From NCBI RefSeq assembly GCF_025770735.1, contig NZ_JAODPB010000002.1, forward strand, positions 496,001 through 560,000: 64,000 bases of DNA. The letters run 5' to 3'. Positions within the stretch are counted from its first letter, which is position 1. Each line of letters opens with the position of its first letter. The translations under genes and the position numbers were made by a program. The notes under the pieces are model-generated. The model was not told the DNA's origin, searched no databases, and worked only from the letters and a program-made list of their open reading frames with translations. Source of the stretch: Shouchella tritolerans (lineage in GTDB: Bacteria > Bacillota > Bacilli > Bacillales > Bacillaceae_D). This document shows, in pieces, positions 8,932-18,044 of the stretch.

Positions 8932-9947
8932 TGCTCGCAGGCAAACAGAGTTGGATTTTTAACAGCAAACCGGTTATAACAGCAACGGGAACAGTGGGCG
9001 GACCGTTTGAAGCAAATGGCGCCATTCCAGAAGCGTTTGATTTATTGCATGACGATTTATGGATCGGCGAAGATTCTTATGAAAAAGCGCAGACTATTCT
9101 GATTGAAGGCGCTGTAACAGAAACGTTGAAAAAAGCCTCCCTAAAAAAAGAAGATGTGAACTTTATGCTTGCTGGCGATTTGGTTAATCAGCTTACGCCT
9201 TCCAGTTTTGCCGGCCGTACAATTGGCATTCCGTATTTAGGCATGTTTGGTGCTTGTTCAACGTCGATGGAAGGGCTGGCAATCGGCGCGATGATTATGG
9301 AAGCAAGGGGAGCCCGGCATGTGATTAGTGTCGCTTCAAGCCATAATACAGTAACTGAAAAGCAATTCCGCTACCCGACTGAGTATGGGAGTCAAAAGCC
9401 GCCAACCGCGCAATGGACAGCAACTGCCGCAGGGGCGTGCCTGCTTGAAAAAACAGGCAATGGGCCAGTCGTTACGAAAGCGACAATCGGCCGTATTGTT
9501 GATATGGGCTTGTCCGATCCTTATGATATGGGAGGGGCGATGGCGCCTGCCGCTGCTGACACGATCGCTGCTCATTTTCGCGACACAAACAGCAAACCCG
9601 ATGACTATGATTTAATCGTATCTGGCGACCTTGGCCAAATTGGCCTACCGATCTGCCGTGACTTATTAAAGCAACAAGGGTATGACCTTGACCATAGCAA
9701 GTTTCAGGATTGTGGCTTAATGCTCTATAAAGAAGACCAGCCTGTTATGGCGGGCGCAAGCGGACCAGGCTGTTCCGCTGTCGTCACATACGGGCATCTG
9801 TTGAAAAAAATGCAAAAAGGGGAGTTAAAGCGTTTGCTCGTTGTGGCAACAGGCGCGTTGCTTTCTCCTTTGTCTTATCAGCAAAAAGAGTCGATCCCTT
9901 GTATCGCTCATGCGGTGTCGATTGAAGCGAACGGAGGGATGTCATGA
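8931..9947 (+). CDS. spoVAD: Stage V sporulation protein AD
   Basis: Dipicolinic acid-binding subunit of the SpoVA complex, with a thiolase-like fold attached to the forespore inner membrane. The 338-residue length is normal. Family segments visible are [18 protein letters not shown] near the start, [20 protein letters not shown] around residue 105-120, [20 protein letters not shown], and the C-terminal [14 protein letters not shown]. The ATG at 8931 overlaps the spoVAC stop, and its own stop overlaps spoVAEB, so the three genes are translationally coupled. Confidence 0.96.
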   Translation: MLAGKQSWIFNSKPVITATGTVGGPFEANGAIPEAFDLLHDDLWIGEDSYEKAQTILIEGAVTETLKKASLKKEDVNFMLAGDLVNQLTPSSFAGRTIGIPYLGMFGACSTSMEGLAIGAMIMEARGARHVISVASSHNTVTEKQFRYPTEYGSQKPPTAQWTATAAGACLLEKTGNGPVVTKATIGRIVDMGLSDPYDMGGAMAPAAADTIAAHFRDTNSKPDDYDLIVSGDLGQIGLPICRDLLKQQGYDLDHSKFQDCGLMLYKEDQPVMAGASGPGCSAVVTYGHLLKKMQKGELKRLLVVATGALLSPLSYQQKESIPCIAHAVSIEANGGMS

Positions 9948-10294
9948 TTTTTCTGTGGGCCTTTTTAGTTGGCGGGGTCATTTGCGTCATTGGCCAACTG
10001 CTTATGGATGTCGGCAAGCTGACACCTGCCCATACGATGTCGACGCTCGTTGTATCAGGGGCGATTTTAAGCGGGTTTGGTTTATATGAACCGTTAATTG
10101 ATTTTGCTGGCGCAGGCGTGACTGTACCAATAACAAGTTTCGGAAATTCCCTTGTCCAAGGAGCATTAATGGAAGCAAATCGTGTCGGCTTGATTGGGAT
10201 TATTACCGGCATTTTTGAAGTGACAAGCGCCGGCATCTCTGCTGCGATCATCTTTGGATTTTTGGCTTCCCTTTGCTTTAAACCAAAAGGCTAA
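9944..10294 (+). CDS. spoVAEB: Stage V sporulation protein AE (SpoVAEB)
   Basis: Small polytopic membrane subunit of the dipicolinate channel, 116 residues. It shows membrane segments [17 protein letters not shown] and [19 protein letters not shown], and the family segment [20 protein letters not shown] that parallels SpoVAC. The start overlaps the spoVAD stop by four bases. The operon ends here with a terminator; no SpoVAA, AB, AEA or AF is present, so this is the short SpoVA set and the complete operon should be elsewhere in the genome. Confidence 0.95.
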   Translation: MIFLWAFLVGGVICVIGQLLMDVGKLTPAHTMSTLVVSGAILSGFGLYEPLIDFAGAGVTVPITSFGNSLVQGALMEANRVGLIGIITGIFEVTSAGISAAIIFGFLASLCFKPKG

Positions 10295-10315
10295 AACTGC
10301 CTTGAATCGAAGAAT

Positions 10316-10355
10316 AAAAACCTTTTCGCCGTTAAAAGAGGTGAAAAGGTTTTTT
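10316..10355 (+). terminator. Terminator of the spoVA operon
   Basis: AAAAACCTTTTC pairs with GAAAAGGTTTTT (one-base offset in loop) and ends in six T residues. It cleanly separates the spoVA operon from dacB. Confidence 0.88.
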
Positions 10356-10369
10356 GTCATGGTTGATTT

Positions 10370-10409
10370 CGAACAAGCCCGTCATATTCATAGCTTGTTC
10401 GCATAAAGT
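10370..10409 (+). promoter_or_regulatory. Candidate sigma-E promoter of dacB overlapped by a palindrome
   Basis: TCATATT (10382-10388) and CATAAAGT (10402-10409), 13 bases apart, resemble the sigma-E consensus (KMATATW and CATACANT). B. subtilis dacB is sigma-E dependent. A perfect 9-bp inverted repeat, CGAACAAGC (10370-10378) and GCTTGTTCG (10393-10401), brackets the -35 and abuts the -10, so it may be an operator. Confidence 0.5.
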
Positions 10410-10438
10410 GGTACTAAACGGAGTGGAGGCTGGAGGGT

Positions 10439-11584
10439 ATGATGAAAAAAACAATCGTGCACTGTTTATTGGTCGGGTTCTTGTTTTTTTTCCAGAGCAG
10501 CGAGGCGCTTGCGAATGAACCTGCAACATTTCCTGTTTCTGGACAGGCCGCTATTTTGATGGAACAGTCTTCTGGCCGTGTTCTGTATAGCAAAAATGAA
10601 CATCAGCCCCTGAAAATCGCCAGCATTACGAAGATTATGACGGCCATCTTAGCGATTGAATCAGGCAAGCTGGACGAGACAGTAACCGTATCCAAACGTG
10701 CTGAAGGAACAGAAGGTTCCTCCCTGTATTTAGTGGCTGGCGAAAAATTAACGCTCCGCGACTTAGTGTATGGGCTTATGCTACGGAGCGGCAACGACGC
10801 AGCTATAGCGATTGCTGAACATGTTGGCGGCAGCGTCGAAGGCTTTGTTTTTTTAATGAACGAAAAGGCAGAGGAAATTGGCATGTCTAATACGCTATTT
10901 CGTAATCCACACGGGCTAGATACAGATGCGGATCACTTGTCGAGTGCGTACGATATGGCGCTTTTAACCCAATATGCGATGGGAAACGAAGAATACCGAG
11001 ATATTTCATCGACAAAAGACTACCGTTCAAAAGGCGAGAAAGTCCGTGTGTTCCATAATAAAAACCGTCTCCTCACCGAGAAGTACAGTTACTCAACTGG
11101 CGGGAAAACAGGTTATACGAAATTGGCGAAACGAACGCTTGTGTCTACCGCTTCCAAGGACGGGCTTGATTTAATTGCCGTCACGTTAAATGCCCCTGAT
11201 GATTGGGATGACCATATGCATATGTTTAACTGGGGATTTGAACATTACAGCCTTGAACGGCTCGTGTCAAAAGGGAAGCTGAAAAGCAAAGTCGATCCAT
11301 TTTACGAAGGCAATTTGTATGTCCCGTATGACGTTGTGTACCCGCTAACGACAGAAGAAAAAAGCCAGTTGCAGTCTGCTTTAACGTTGAAGAATCCCCC
11401 GAAAAGAGGAAAGTTTACTGACCAGGAGCTTCTTGATCCAATTGGAAAATTAGCATTTACGGTTGATGGCAAAACGATTGAATCGATCCCTCTTTATTAT
11501 CAGGCTCAAGAAGAGGAGCACGTTTCTTTGTTTCAAAAAATTGGGCGCTTACTAACATTCATCATTGGGGTGCGGCCTTTATGA
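10439..11584 (+). CDS. dacB: Sporulation D-alanyl-D-alanine carboxypeptidase DacB (PBP5*)
   Basis: Removes terminal D-alanine from cortex peptidoglycan in the sporulating cell, limiting cross-linking. The 381-residue protein has a signal peptide (about 1-26). The penicillin-binding triad is complete: SITK at about 62-65, SGN at about 117-119, and KTG at about 223-225. A C-terminal DacB-type domain ends in an amphipathic helix (SLFQKIGRLLTFIIGV). The ATG at 10439 or the next codon may start it; GGAGG sites lie 4-13 bases upstream. The stop overlaps spmA, and the dacB-spmA-spmB order matches B. subtilis. Confidence 0.94.
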   Translation: MMKKTIVHCLLVGFLFFFQSSEALANEPATFPVSGQAAILMEQSSGRVLYSKNEHQPLKIASITKIMTAILAIESGKLDETVTVSKRAEGTEGSSLYLVAGEKLTLRDLVYGLMLRSGNDAAIAIAEHVGGSVEGFVFLMNEKAEEIGMSNTLFRNPHGLDTDADHLSSAYDMALLTQYAMGNEEYRDISSTKDYRSKGEKVRVFHNKNRLLTEKYSYSTGGKTGYTKLAKRTLVSTASKDGLDLIAVTLNAPDDWDDHMHMFNWGFEHYSLERLVSKGKLKSKVDPFYEGNLYVPYDVVYPLTTEEKSQLQSALTLKNPPKRGKFTDQELLDPIGKLAFTVDGKTIESIPLYYQAQEEEHVSLFQKIGRLLTFIIGVRPL

Positions 11585-12180
11585 TTAACGTGATTTGGGC
11601 CGGTATGCTATTGATCGGTCTTATCTATGCAGGTGTGAACGGGACGATGGCAGAGGTGACAGAGAGCGTCTTCACGGGGGCGAAAGAAGCGGTAACGATA
11701 TGCATCGGCTTAATTAGCGTGCTGACATTCTGGCTTGGGCTGATGAAAGTCGCAGAAGCGGCTGGGCTTCTCAAGGCATTGGCGAAAATTGTCCATCCCC
11801 TTGCAAGGCGTCTTTTTCCAGAAGTGCCAAAAGACCACCCAGCAATGGGTTATATATTGTCGAACATGACCGCTAATGTGTTCGGTCTTGGCAATGCTGC
11901 AACACCGATGGGCATCAAGGCGATGGAGGAGTTGAAACGGCTAAATGGCGGCAAAGAAGAAGCGAGCCGTTCTATGGTCACGTTGCTTGCTTTAAACACA
12001 GCGTGCTTAACGCTTGTGCCGACAACGGTCATTTCCATTCGTATGTCGTACGGTTCTGCGGCGCCTACAGATATTGTCAGCACGACCATTTTAGCTTCTG
12101 GCTGCGCCATGCTAGGGGCGATTTGCATTGACCGCCTTTTTTATATGCGCCGGGCGCGAAAGGAGCGTAAAAAGAAATGA
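11581..12180 (+). CDS. spmA: Spore maturation protein A
   Basis: Membrane protein needed for full spore core dehydration. The 199-residue protein is hydrophobic throughout (AGMLLIGLIYAGVNG, AVTICIGLISVLTFWLGLMKVA) and has the nucleoside-recognition (Gate) pattern NMTANVFGLGNAATPMGIKA. A basic tail (RRARKERKKK) closes it. The start overlaps the dacB stop and the stop overlaps spmB, so it is translationally coupled in a three-gene unit. Confidence 0.95.
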   Translation: MINVIWAGMLLIGLIYAGVNGTMAEVTESVFTGAKEAVTICIGLISVLTFWLGLMKVAEAAGLLKALAKIVHPLARRLFPEVPKDHPAMGYILSNMTANVFGLGNAATPMGIKAMEELKRLNGGKEEASRSMVTLLALNTACLTLVPTTVISIRMSYGSAAPTDIVSTTILASGCAMLGAICIDRLFYMRRARKERKKK

Positions 12181-12707
12181 CCTATTTAACATCGCTTTCC
12201 GTGTGGCTCATCCCGTTGCTCATTGGTTTTGTCGTCCTTGTCGCTTCATTTAAGCGCGTGCCGACGTATGAAACATTTGTATCGGGTGCAAAAGAAGGGT
12301 TTAGCATGGCCGTTTCGATTATCCCCTATTTAGTCGGGATGCTCGTCGCTATTTATGTGTTTCGCGCTTCCGGGGCAATGGATGCTCTTGTCGGTGCCAT
12401 GGCGCCGGTACTGAGCTGGGTCGGCATTCCTGCCGATATTGTTCCACTCGCGCTAATGCGTCCCATTTCCGGAACAGGCGCTCTTGGGTTAATGACGGAT
12501 TTAACTGCTGTCCATGGCCCCGACTCTTACATTGGCCGCTTAGCTGCTACGCTGCAAGGAAGCACAGATACAACGTTCTATATTTTAACGGTTTATTTCG
12601 GTGCAGTCGGCATCAAGAAAATGGGCGATGCCCTAAAAGTCGGACTACTTGCTGACTTAGTCGGCATGATTGCCGCTGTTGTTGTCGTTAGCCTCGTCTT
12701 TGGGTAA
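12177..12707 (+). CDS. spmB: Spore maturation protein B
   Basis: Partner of SpmA in spore core dehydration, 176 residues and multi-spanning. The Gate-family segments are ETFVSGAKEGFSMAVSIIPY, LMRPISGTGALGLMTDL and LQGSTDTTFYILTVYFGAVG. It starts four bases before the spmA stop. A hairpin with a T run follows at about 12745, ending the dacB operon. Confidence 0.95.
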   Translation: MTYLTSLSVWLIPLLIGFVVLVASFKRVPTYETFVSGAKEGFSMAVSIIPYLVGMLVAIYVFRASGAMDALVGAMAPVLSWVGIPADIVPLALMRPISGTGALGLMTDLTAVHGPDSYIGRLAATLQGSTDTTFYILTVYFGAVGIKKMGDALKVGLLADLVGMIAAVVVVSLVFG

Positions 12708-12744
12708 GCGAGGAGAAACAGGCAGAAAAACAGACAAGCAAAAA

Positions 12745-12780
12745 GAGCGTGGCTGGCAAATAAGCTAGACGCGTTTTTTT
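12745..12780 (+). terminator. Terminator after spmB
   Basis: GCGT-GG-CTGGC pairs with GCTAG-ACGC (two-base bulge, one wobble) around an AAATAA loop, then seven T residues. The remaining 200 bases before rluB hold no gene I can support. Confidence 0.68.
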
Positions 12781-12988
12781 CTGTTGGAGAATACGCTTTA
12801 CATCAATTGCCACGCAAAGCAGTGTTCTATTATGATGGAGAGAGCTCGGGGCGAAAAACACAGGTATACGACGGGAACAGCAGTAAAGAGGGGCAATTGT
12901 TTGATTTTTCGAGTCCCATAAAATCTCTACTTTCGCCTACTTGTATCAGTCGCTTGAAGGCGGTATGATGGCAAAGAGGTGAACAACG

Positions 12989-13717
12989 ATGGAACGATTG
13001 CAAAAAGTTATCGCCAAAGCAGGAGTGGCTTCTAGAAGAAAAGCAGAAGAATATATTGTTGAAGGTAGAGTGAAAGTAAACGGCGAAACAGTCACGGAAT
13101 TAGGGACAAAAGTAAATCCAAGCAAAGACGCTGTTGAAGTGGATGGCGTTCCCCTTGATAAAGAAGAGCCTGTCTATCATTTGTTGTATAAACCGACTGG
13201 CGTCGTGTCAACATCAAATGACGAGAAAGGGCGGAAAGTCGTCACAGATTTTATTGAAAGCGAACAAAGAATTTATCCTATTGGCCGGTTGGATTATGAC
13301 ACATCTGGTTTGCTTTTGCTTACAAATGATGGAGAGTTTGCCCATCTGCTCATGCATCCCCGTTATAAAATTGAAAAAGAATACATTGCCAAAGTGAAAG
13401 GAATCCCTGAACGGAAACGGATCAAAGAACTTGAAACCGGCATTGTCTTAGAAGATGGCAAGACTGCCCCGGCAAAAGCAAAAGTCCTATCGATTGACAA
13501 AAAAAAGCAAACAGCGATTGTGCGGCTTATTATCCATGAAGGCAAAAACCGCCAAGTCCGCCGGATGTTTGAAGCAATTGGCCATCCTGTTGTAAAGTTA
13601 AAGCGCGAGCGCTACGGGTTTTTAACGCTTGGCCATTTACATCCAGGTGAGTCACGGCCGTTAAAGCCGATTGAAGTCAAACAATTAAAGGAACTGGCTG
13701 TCACGAAACCGTCATAA
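12989..13717 (+). CDS. rluB: 23S rRNA pseudouridine synthase RluB
   Basis: Makes pseudouridine in 23S rRNA helix 89 (position 2605 in E. coli numbering). The 242-residue protein has an N-terminal S4 RNA-binding domain (MERLQKVIAKAGVASRRKAE) and the RsuA/RluB catalytic core with Asp at about 102 in GRLDYDTSG. The NRQVRRMFEAIGHPV motif near the end is typical of the family. The ATG at 12989 is preceded by AGAGGTG. In B. subtilis the gene (ypuL) lies in the same place between spmB and resA. Confidence 0.95.
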   Translation: MERLQKVIAKAGVASRRKAEEYIVEGRVKVNGETVTELGTKVNPSKDAVEVDGVPLDKEEPVYHLLYKPTGVVSTSNDEKGRKVVTDFIESEQRIYPIGRLDYDTSGLLLLTNDGEFAHLLMHPRYKIEKEYIAKVKGIPERKRIKELETGIVLEDGKTAPAKAKVLSIDKKKQTAIVRLIIHEGKNRQVRRMFEAIGHPVVKLKRERYGFLTLGHLHPGESRPLKPIEVKQLKELAVTKPS

Positions 13718-13747
13718 AATTGCAGGCGGACAAAATGAAGAAAGCGC

Positions 13748-13753
13748 TATAAT
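13748..13753 (+). promoter_or_regulatory. Candidate -10 element of resA
   Basis: A perfect TATAAT lies 48 bases before the resA start, with a poor -35 (CGGACA about 15 bases upstream). A weak -35 would fit activation by ResD, which is known for the res operon in B. subtilis; no ResD site is claimed. Confidence 0.4.
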
Positions 13754-13795
13754 GTAAGAAAACGTTCACATTTTCGCGAGAGGAGGGGACGTCGC

Positions 13796-14329
13796 TTGGG
13801 TAAAAGCAAAAAGAAAAGGAGCATTATCCGTTTTACGGTGTTATTTGCAATCGTGTGTGCAATCGGCTACACGATTTATGCGAATGCCGCCTCTGAACAG
13901 GGAGCAGTCAAAGTCGGAGAACCGGCGACCAACTTTGCGTTAGTCGATCTGGAACAGGAGCGGTTTGAGCTTGGCCAAAATAAAGGCAAAGGGGTATTTA
14001 TCAACTTTTGGGGCACGTTCTGTGAGCCGTGCGAGCGGGAAATGCCTTACATTGAAAATGCTTACGAGCAATACAAAGATGAAGTTGAAATGATTGCCGT
14101 CAATGTTGATGAGGCGCCCCTAACAGTCCAGTCGTTTATCAATCGCCACGGCCTTACCTTTCCAGTCGCCATTGATGAGCGCCGGGAAGTAACACGGGCG
14201 TATGGAATCGGCCCGCTTCCAGCTACAATTTTAGTGGACGAGCACGGCATTGTGCAAAAAGTACATACAGGCGCAATGACAGAGGAAATGGTCCACGAAT
14301 TTTTCCAAAGCATTGTTCCTGACGCATAA
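13796..14329 (+). CDS. resA: Thiol-disulfide oxidoreductase ResA
   Basis: Reduces the haem-binding cysteines of apocytochrome c outside the membrane during system II cytochrome c assembly. The 177-residue protein has one N-terminal membrane anchor (about 8-30) and a thioredoxin-like domain with the ResA active site CEPC (Cys 76 and 79) in [15 protein letters not shown]. The cis-proline segment is [10 protein letters not shown]. The start is a TTG at 13796 behind AGGAGGGG. resB follows after 21 bases. Confidence 0.95.
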   Translation: MGKSKKKRSIIRFTVLFAIVCAIGYTIYANAASEQGAVKVGEPATNFALVDLEQERFELGQNKGKGVFINFWGTFCEPCEREMPYIENAYEQYKDEVEMIAVNVDEAPLTVQSFINRHGLTFPVAIDERREVTRAYGIGPLPATILVDEHGIVQKVHTGAMTEEMVHEFFQSIVPDA

Positions 14330-14350
14330 GGGCATCTGGGGGGATTTGTC

Positions 14351-15985
14351 ATGAACGAACAGACGCACGTATGTGAGTGCGGACACACAAACAGAGAAGG
14401 CACCGAGATGTGCGCAGCATGTGGGAAGCCTCTGACGGAAAAAGCGCGAACAGAAGGCGTGAACATGCGCTACGAGGGGGCAGCGATTCGCTCAAAAAAG
14501 CGGAAAGTAACGGTACTTGATCGGATTTGGGGCTTTTTTTCTTCCGTGAAGGTTGGCGTATGGATTATCGTTTTGCTGCTGCTTGCCTCAGGAGTCGGGA
14601 CAATCTTTCCGCAAGAAAATTTAATTGGCGAAGACCCAGAAGTATTTTATGAACAAGAGTATGGCAGCATCGGACTGTTTTATTACAAGTTGGGCTTGCA
14701 CGAACTGTATAGTTCGTGGTGGTATATTGCCTTAATAGCCGCACTTGGCATCTCCATTATTGTTGCCAGCATTGACCGTGGCGTTCCTTTGTATAAAGCG
14801 TTAAAGTCGCAACGGGTAACGCGTCATAAGCATTTTATGACAAGGCAGCGTTTATTTTCAAAGACAGAAATCGCGCCTTCAGAAGCGGAGAGAGCGATTT
14901 CTGAAGCGGCAGAAAGGCTAGAACATAAACGCTACCGCATTCGCATCGAAAATGGGAACGTACTGGCGGAAAAAAACCGCTTTGCCCGTTGGGGCCCGTA
15001 CGTCAACCATTTAGGTTTAATTTTGTTTCTGATCGGTTGTTTGCTCCGCTACATTCCTGGCATGTACGTGGACACGCAAATGTGGGTCCGTGAAGGAGAA
15101 CAAAGCCCGATACCAGAAACAGAGGGTTATTTTATTGAGAACCGTGGGTTTACGGTGGAGCTATACGACGAAGAAGATGAGCGTTTCCAAGATGCGTTTG
15201 CATCAAGCAATGCAGTTGTACCTGAGACGTTTGAAACCGATGCCGTTCTTTACAAACGGCAAGAATCAGGAATTGTCGGAGAGAGCGGCGAGCTTGAACA
15301 AGTGCAAGAAAAACAGATTCGTGTCAACGATCCGCTCAAATTTGATTCATTTTCCCTTTATCAAACGGATTACCGCTTAAATGAGTTGCATGAAATGACG
15401 TTTACATTGGAACATAAAGACACTGGTGACACGTTTGGCGAACTGACCGTTAATTTACTTAACCCTGAGAAATCTTATGACCTTGGCGACGGGTATTCCG
15501 TTATGCTTGATGAATATTTCCCAGATTTTTACATGAATAGCAATAACGAACCATCTACACGTTCAAGTGTGCCGAATAATCCGTTCTTTATTTTTACGAT
15601 GTACACACCTGATACCCCAGATGGCGAGACAAGCATGGTTGGTATCCAGCAAAATTTAGAACCGCTAGGGGAAAATGAATATAAAATGACATTTGTCGAT
15701 GTCGATTTAGTCAATGTCAGCATTTTAACGGTCCGAAAAGACTTGACAATGCCGCTTTTAATTGCCGGAGGGGTGATCTTTATTATTGGGCTCATTCAAG
15801 GGTCGTACTGGGCCCACAGGCGTGTGTGGCTGCAACAAGTTGGCGGGGAAGTTTGGATTGCTGGTCATACAAATCGGAACTGGCTGTCTTTTAAAAGGGA
15901 AATTGACGATGCATTAGAAGGCAATGCGCTTGTCCCTCCTGTCGACCAAGAGGAAGAAGCGGAGAGCCGCTCAGAAGGTGTATAA
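14351..15985 (+). CDS. resB: Cytochrome c biogenesis protein ResB
   Basis: Membrane subunit of the ResBC (system II) haem-handling and cytochrome c synthase complex. The 544-residue protein starts with a small cytoplasmic zinc-ribbon-like segment, two pairs of cysteines (CECG and CAACG, residues about 8-24), before the first membrane helix in VKVGVWIIVLLLLASGVGTI. Further helices are YIALIAALGISIIVA, GLILFLIGCLL and LLIAGGVIFIIGLI, with a large extracytoplasmic loop between the last two. It lies between resA and resC in the usual order. Confidence 0.95.
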   Translation: MNEQTHVCECGHTNREGTEMCAACGKPLTEKARTEGVNMRYEGAAIRSKKRKVTVLDRIWGFFSSVKVGVWIIVLLLLASGVGTIFPQENLIGEDPEVFYEQEYGSIGLFYYKLGLHELYSSWWYIALIAALGISIIVASIDRGVPLYKALKSQRVTRHKHFMTRQRLFSKTEIAPSEAERAISEAAERLEHKRYRIRIENGNVLAEKNRFARWGPYVNHLGLILFLIGCLLRYIPGMYVDTQMWVREGEQSPIPETEGYFIENRGFTVELYDEEDERFQDAFASSNAVVPETFETDAVLYKRQESGIVGESGELEQVQEKQIRVNDPLKFDSFSLYQTDYRLNELHEMTFTLEHKDTGDTFGELTVNLLNPEKSYDLGDGYSVMLDEYFPDFYMNSNNEPSTRSSVPNNPFFIFTMYTPDTPDGETSMVGIQQNLEPLGENEYKMTFVDVDLVNVSILTVRKDLTMPLLIAGGVIFIIGLIQGSYWAHRRVWLQQVGGEVWIAGHTNRNWLSFKREIDDALEGNALVPPVDQEEEAESRSEGV

Positions 15986-16003
15986 AAGAAATAGGGGGAC
16001 GTT

Positions 16004-17203
16004 ATGGTCAATCTTAGCTTTAATTTACTGCTGTTTGCTTTTTTTGCTTATTTAATAGCAACGGTATTTTTTGCGTTCTCCCTTCGGAAACGGAAAAAAG
16101 AAGCGGAATCAAGCAAAACAGCATCAAAAGAAAGCAGGCGTGGGTTCGTGTTTGCGTCTTTAGGCTTGCTTCTAGCTTTAGGCTATTTTATAACGCGCTG
16201 GTCTGTAGCAGGCCATCCGCCTGTCAGCAATATGTTTGAGTATATGACTTTTCTCGGAATCGCGATGAGCTTGGCTTTTGTCATCCTTTATTTTATTTAT
16301 CCGAGCAAGGCAGATGTCATTGGTTTTTTTGCAATGCCGACTGTAATGCTGTTGATTGTTTACGCGTCAACATTTGAAACGGCGATTTCACCGCTTGTAC
16401 CGTCTTTGCAAATGCCGCTCATGCTAAAGCTCCACATTATAACGACTTCGATTGGGCAAGGGCTCTTAGCGATCGGCTTTGCCGCCGGGCTTGCTTATTT
16501 GATCCGCACGATTGATTTGACGACGAAAAGTTGGAAGCCGCGGGCATTGGAAGTCATCATGTACAGTATTCTCTGTTTTCTTGCCTATTCGACACTATCC
16601 CATGGGTTTGCAGCAGCAGGATATGAAGTCGAATTTCAATATGTTAACGAAGAAGGCATCGTTTCAGAACAGCCGATGGTGTACAATTTGCCAGCAATTG
16701 TCGGGCCTAATGAATGGGAACTTTTGACGGAGGGCGCGATGGAGCCATGGGTTTCAGTACCAGGCAATATCGAAGCGAGCGATTTGAATACGTTGCTGTG
16801 GTCATTTGTTGCTGGCTTGTTGCTTTATTGGCTGCTGCGGTTGATTTTGCGCAAACGGCTCACAAAGGCAATCCAGCCGCTTTTGAAAAACATTAGCCCG
16901 CAAACAACGGATGAGTTAAGCCATCGTGCCATTGCAATTGGCTTTCCTGTTTTCGCTTTAGGTGGGCTTGTATTTGCGATGATTTGGGCGCAAATTGCGT
17001 GGTCACGTTTTTGGGGATGGGACCCGAAAGAAGTATGGGCGCTTATTACATTTTTATTTTACGCCGTTTATCTCCACTTACGTTTAAACAAAGGGTGGCA
17101 TGGTGAAAAATCGGCGTGGTTATGCGTAATTGGTTTTGCGATTATTATGTTTAACCTCGTATTTGTTAATTTGGTCATAGCGGGACTTCATTCTTACGCT
17201 TAA
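16004..17203 (+). CDS. resC: Cytochrome c biogenesis protein ResC (CcsA)
   Basis: Haem-handling subunit of the system II cytochrome c synthase, 399 residues with about eight membrane helices. The tryptophan-rich WWD-type signature is visible near residue 335 (WSRFWGWDPKEVWALITFL), and conserved histidines flank it (ITTSIG region, LSHGFAAAGY and NLVIAGLHSY). It has an ATG start behind AGGGGG, 18 bases after resB, and ends the resABC unit at a terminator before resD. Confidence 0.95.
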   Translation: MVNLSFNLLLFAFFAYLIATVFFAFSLRKRKKEAESSKTASKESRRGFVFASLGLLLALGYFITRWSVAGHPPVSNMFEYMTFLGIAMSLAFVILYFIYPSKADVIGFFAMPTVMLLIVYASTFETAISPLVPSLQMPLMLKLHIITTSIGQGLLAIGFAAGLAYLIRTIDLTTKSWKPRALEVIMYSILCFLAYSTLSHGFAAAGYEVEFQYVNEEGIVSEQPMVYNLPAIVGPNEWELLTEGAMEPWVSVPGNIEASDLNTLLWSFVAGLLLYWLLRLILRKRLTKAIQPLLKNISPQTTDELSHRAIAIGFPVFALGGLVFAMIWAQIAWSRFWGWDPKEVWALITFLFYAVYLHLRLNKGWHGEKSAWLCVIGFAIIMFNLVFVNLVIAGLHSYA

Positions 17204-17206
17204 ATT

Positions 17207-17250
17207 TGGCGGAATTGTTACAGCTTCGGCTGCATCAATTCCGCATTTTT
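17207..17250 (+). terminator. Terminator or attenuator between resC and resD
   Basis: GCGGAATTG (17209-17217) pairs with CAATTCCGC (17236-17244), with an inner CAGC-TTCG-GCTG hairpin carrying a UUCG tetraloop. ATTTTTA follows. It probably limits read-through from resABC into resDE. Confidence 0.82.
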
Positions 17251-17327
17251 AGTCGTACGAATGGCAACTAAAATTTCTTCCGTGGTACACTACTAATGAG
17301 AGCAGTATTGATAAGGAGGTTTCCCAA

Positions 17328-18044
17328 ATGGAATACAAGCCGACATTGCTTGTTGTAGATGATGAAGAGCGGATTCGCCGCTTGTTGCGAATGTATTTAG
17401 AAAGGGAAGAGTACCAAATTGAAGAAGCAAGCAACGGTGAGGAGGCACTTGAACTCGCCCTTGCAAAAGAATATGACTTGATTTTGCTTGATGTGATGAT
17501 GCCGGGGATGGACGGCGTCGAGATGTGCCAAGAGCTCCGTAAGAAAAAAGCGACGCCTGTGATGATGTTGACGGCCAAGGGAGAAGAAGCAAACCGTGTG
17601 CAAGGGTTTGAAGTAGGAGCCGACGATTACATTGTCAAACCGTTCAGCCCCCGGGAAGTGGTGCTCCGTGTGAAAGCTTTGTTGCGCCGTGCGTCTGCTA
17701 CTAAGTTTTTGCAAACTGACACACAGACAAAAGATGTGCTTGTGTTTGGGCCACTCACGATTGACAATGATGCCCATCGAGTGACCGTTGACAAGACGGA
17801 AATTAGCTTGACGCCAAAAGAATATGAACTGCTCTTTTATTTGGCGCAATCACCAGACAAAGTGTTTTCGCGTGAACAGCTATTAAAGGATGTGTGGAAC
17901 TATGAGTTTTTTGGCGACTTGCGAACAGTCGACACACACGTCAAACGATTGCGCGAAAAACTGAATCGCGTTTCTCCAGAAGTAGCAGCGATTATTTCAA
18001 CCGTTTGGGGGGTTGGATACAAGTTTGAGGCGACGCGTGGGTGA
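17328..18044 (+). CDS. resD: Response regulator ResD
   Basis: OmpR/PhoB-type transcription factor, controlling aerobic and anaerobic respiration genes, including resABC. The 238-residue protein has a receiver domain with acidic residues at 11-12, phosphoacceptor Asp 55 (LILLDVMMPGMDG), the switch Thr in MMLTAKG and Lys in IVKPFSPRE. The C-terminal winged helix includes SLTPKEYELLFYLAQ and RTVDTHVKRLREKL. AAGGAGG precedes the ATG. Its stop overlaps the resE start. Confidence 0.95.
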   Translation: MEYKPTLLVVDDEERIRRLLRMYLEREEYQIEEASNGEEALELALAKEYDLILLDVMMPGMDGVEMCQELRKKKATPVMMLTAKGEEANRVQGFEVGADDYIVKPFSPREVVLRVKALLRRASATKFLQTDTQTKDVLVFGPLTIDNDAHRVTVDKTEISLTPKEYELLFYLAQSPDKVFSREQLLKDVWNYEFFGDLRTVDTHVKRLREKLNRVSPEVAAIISTVWGVGYKFEATRG

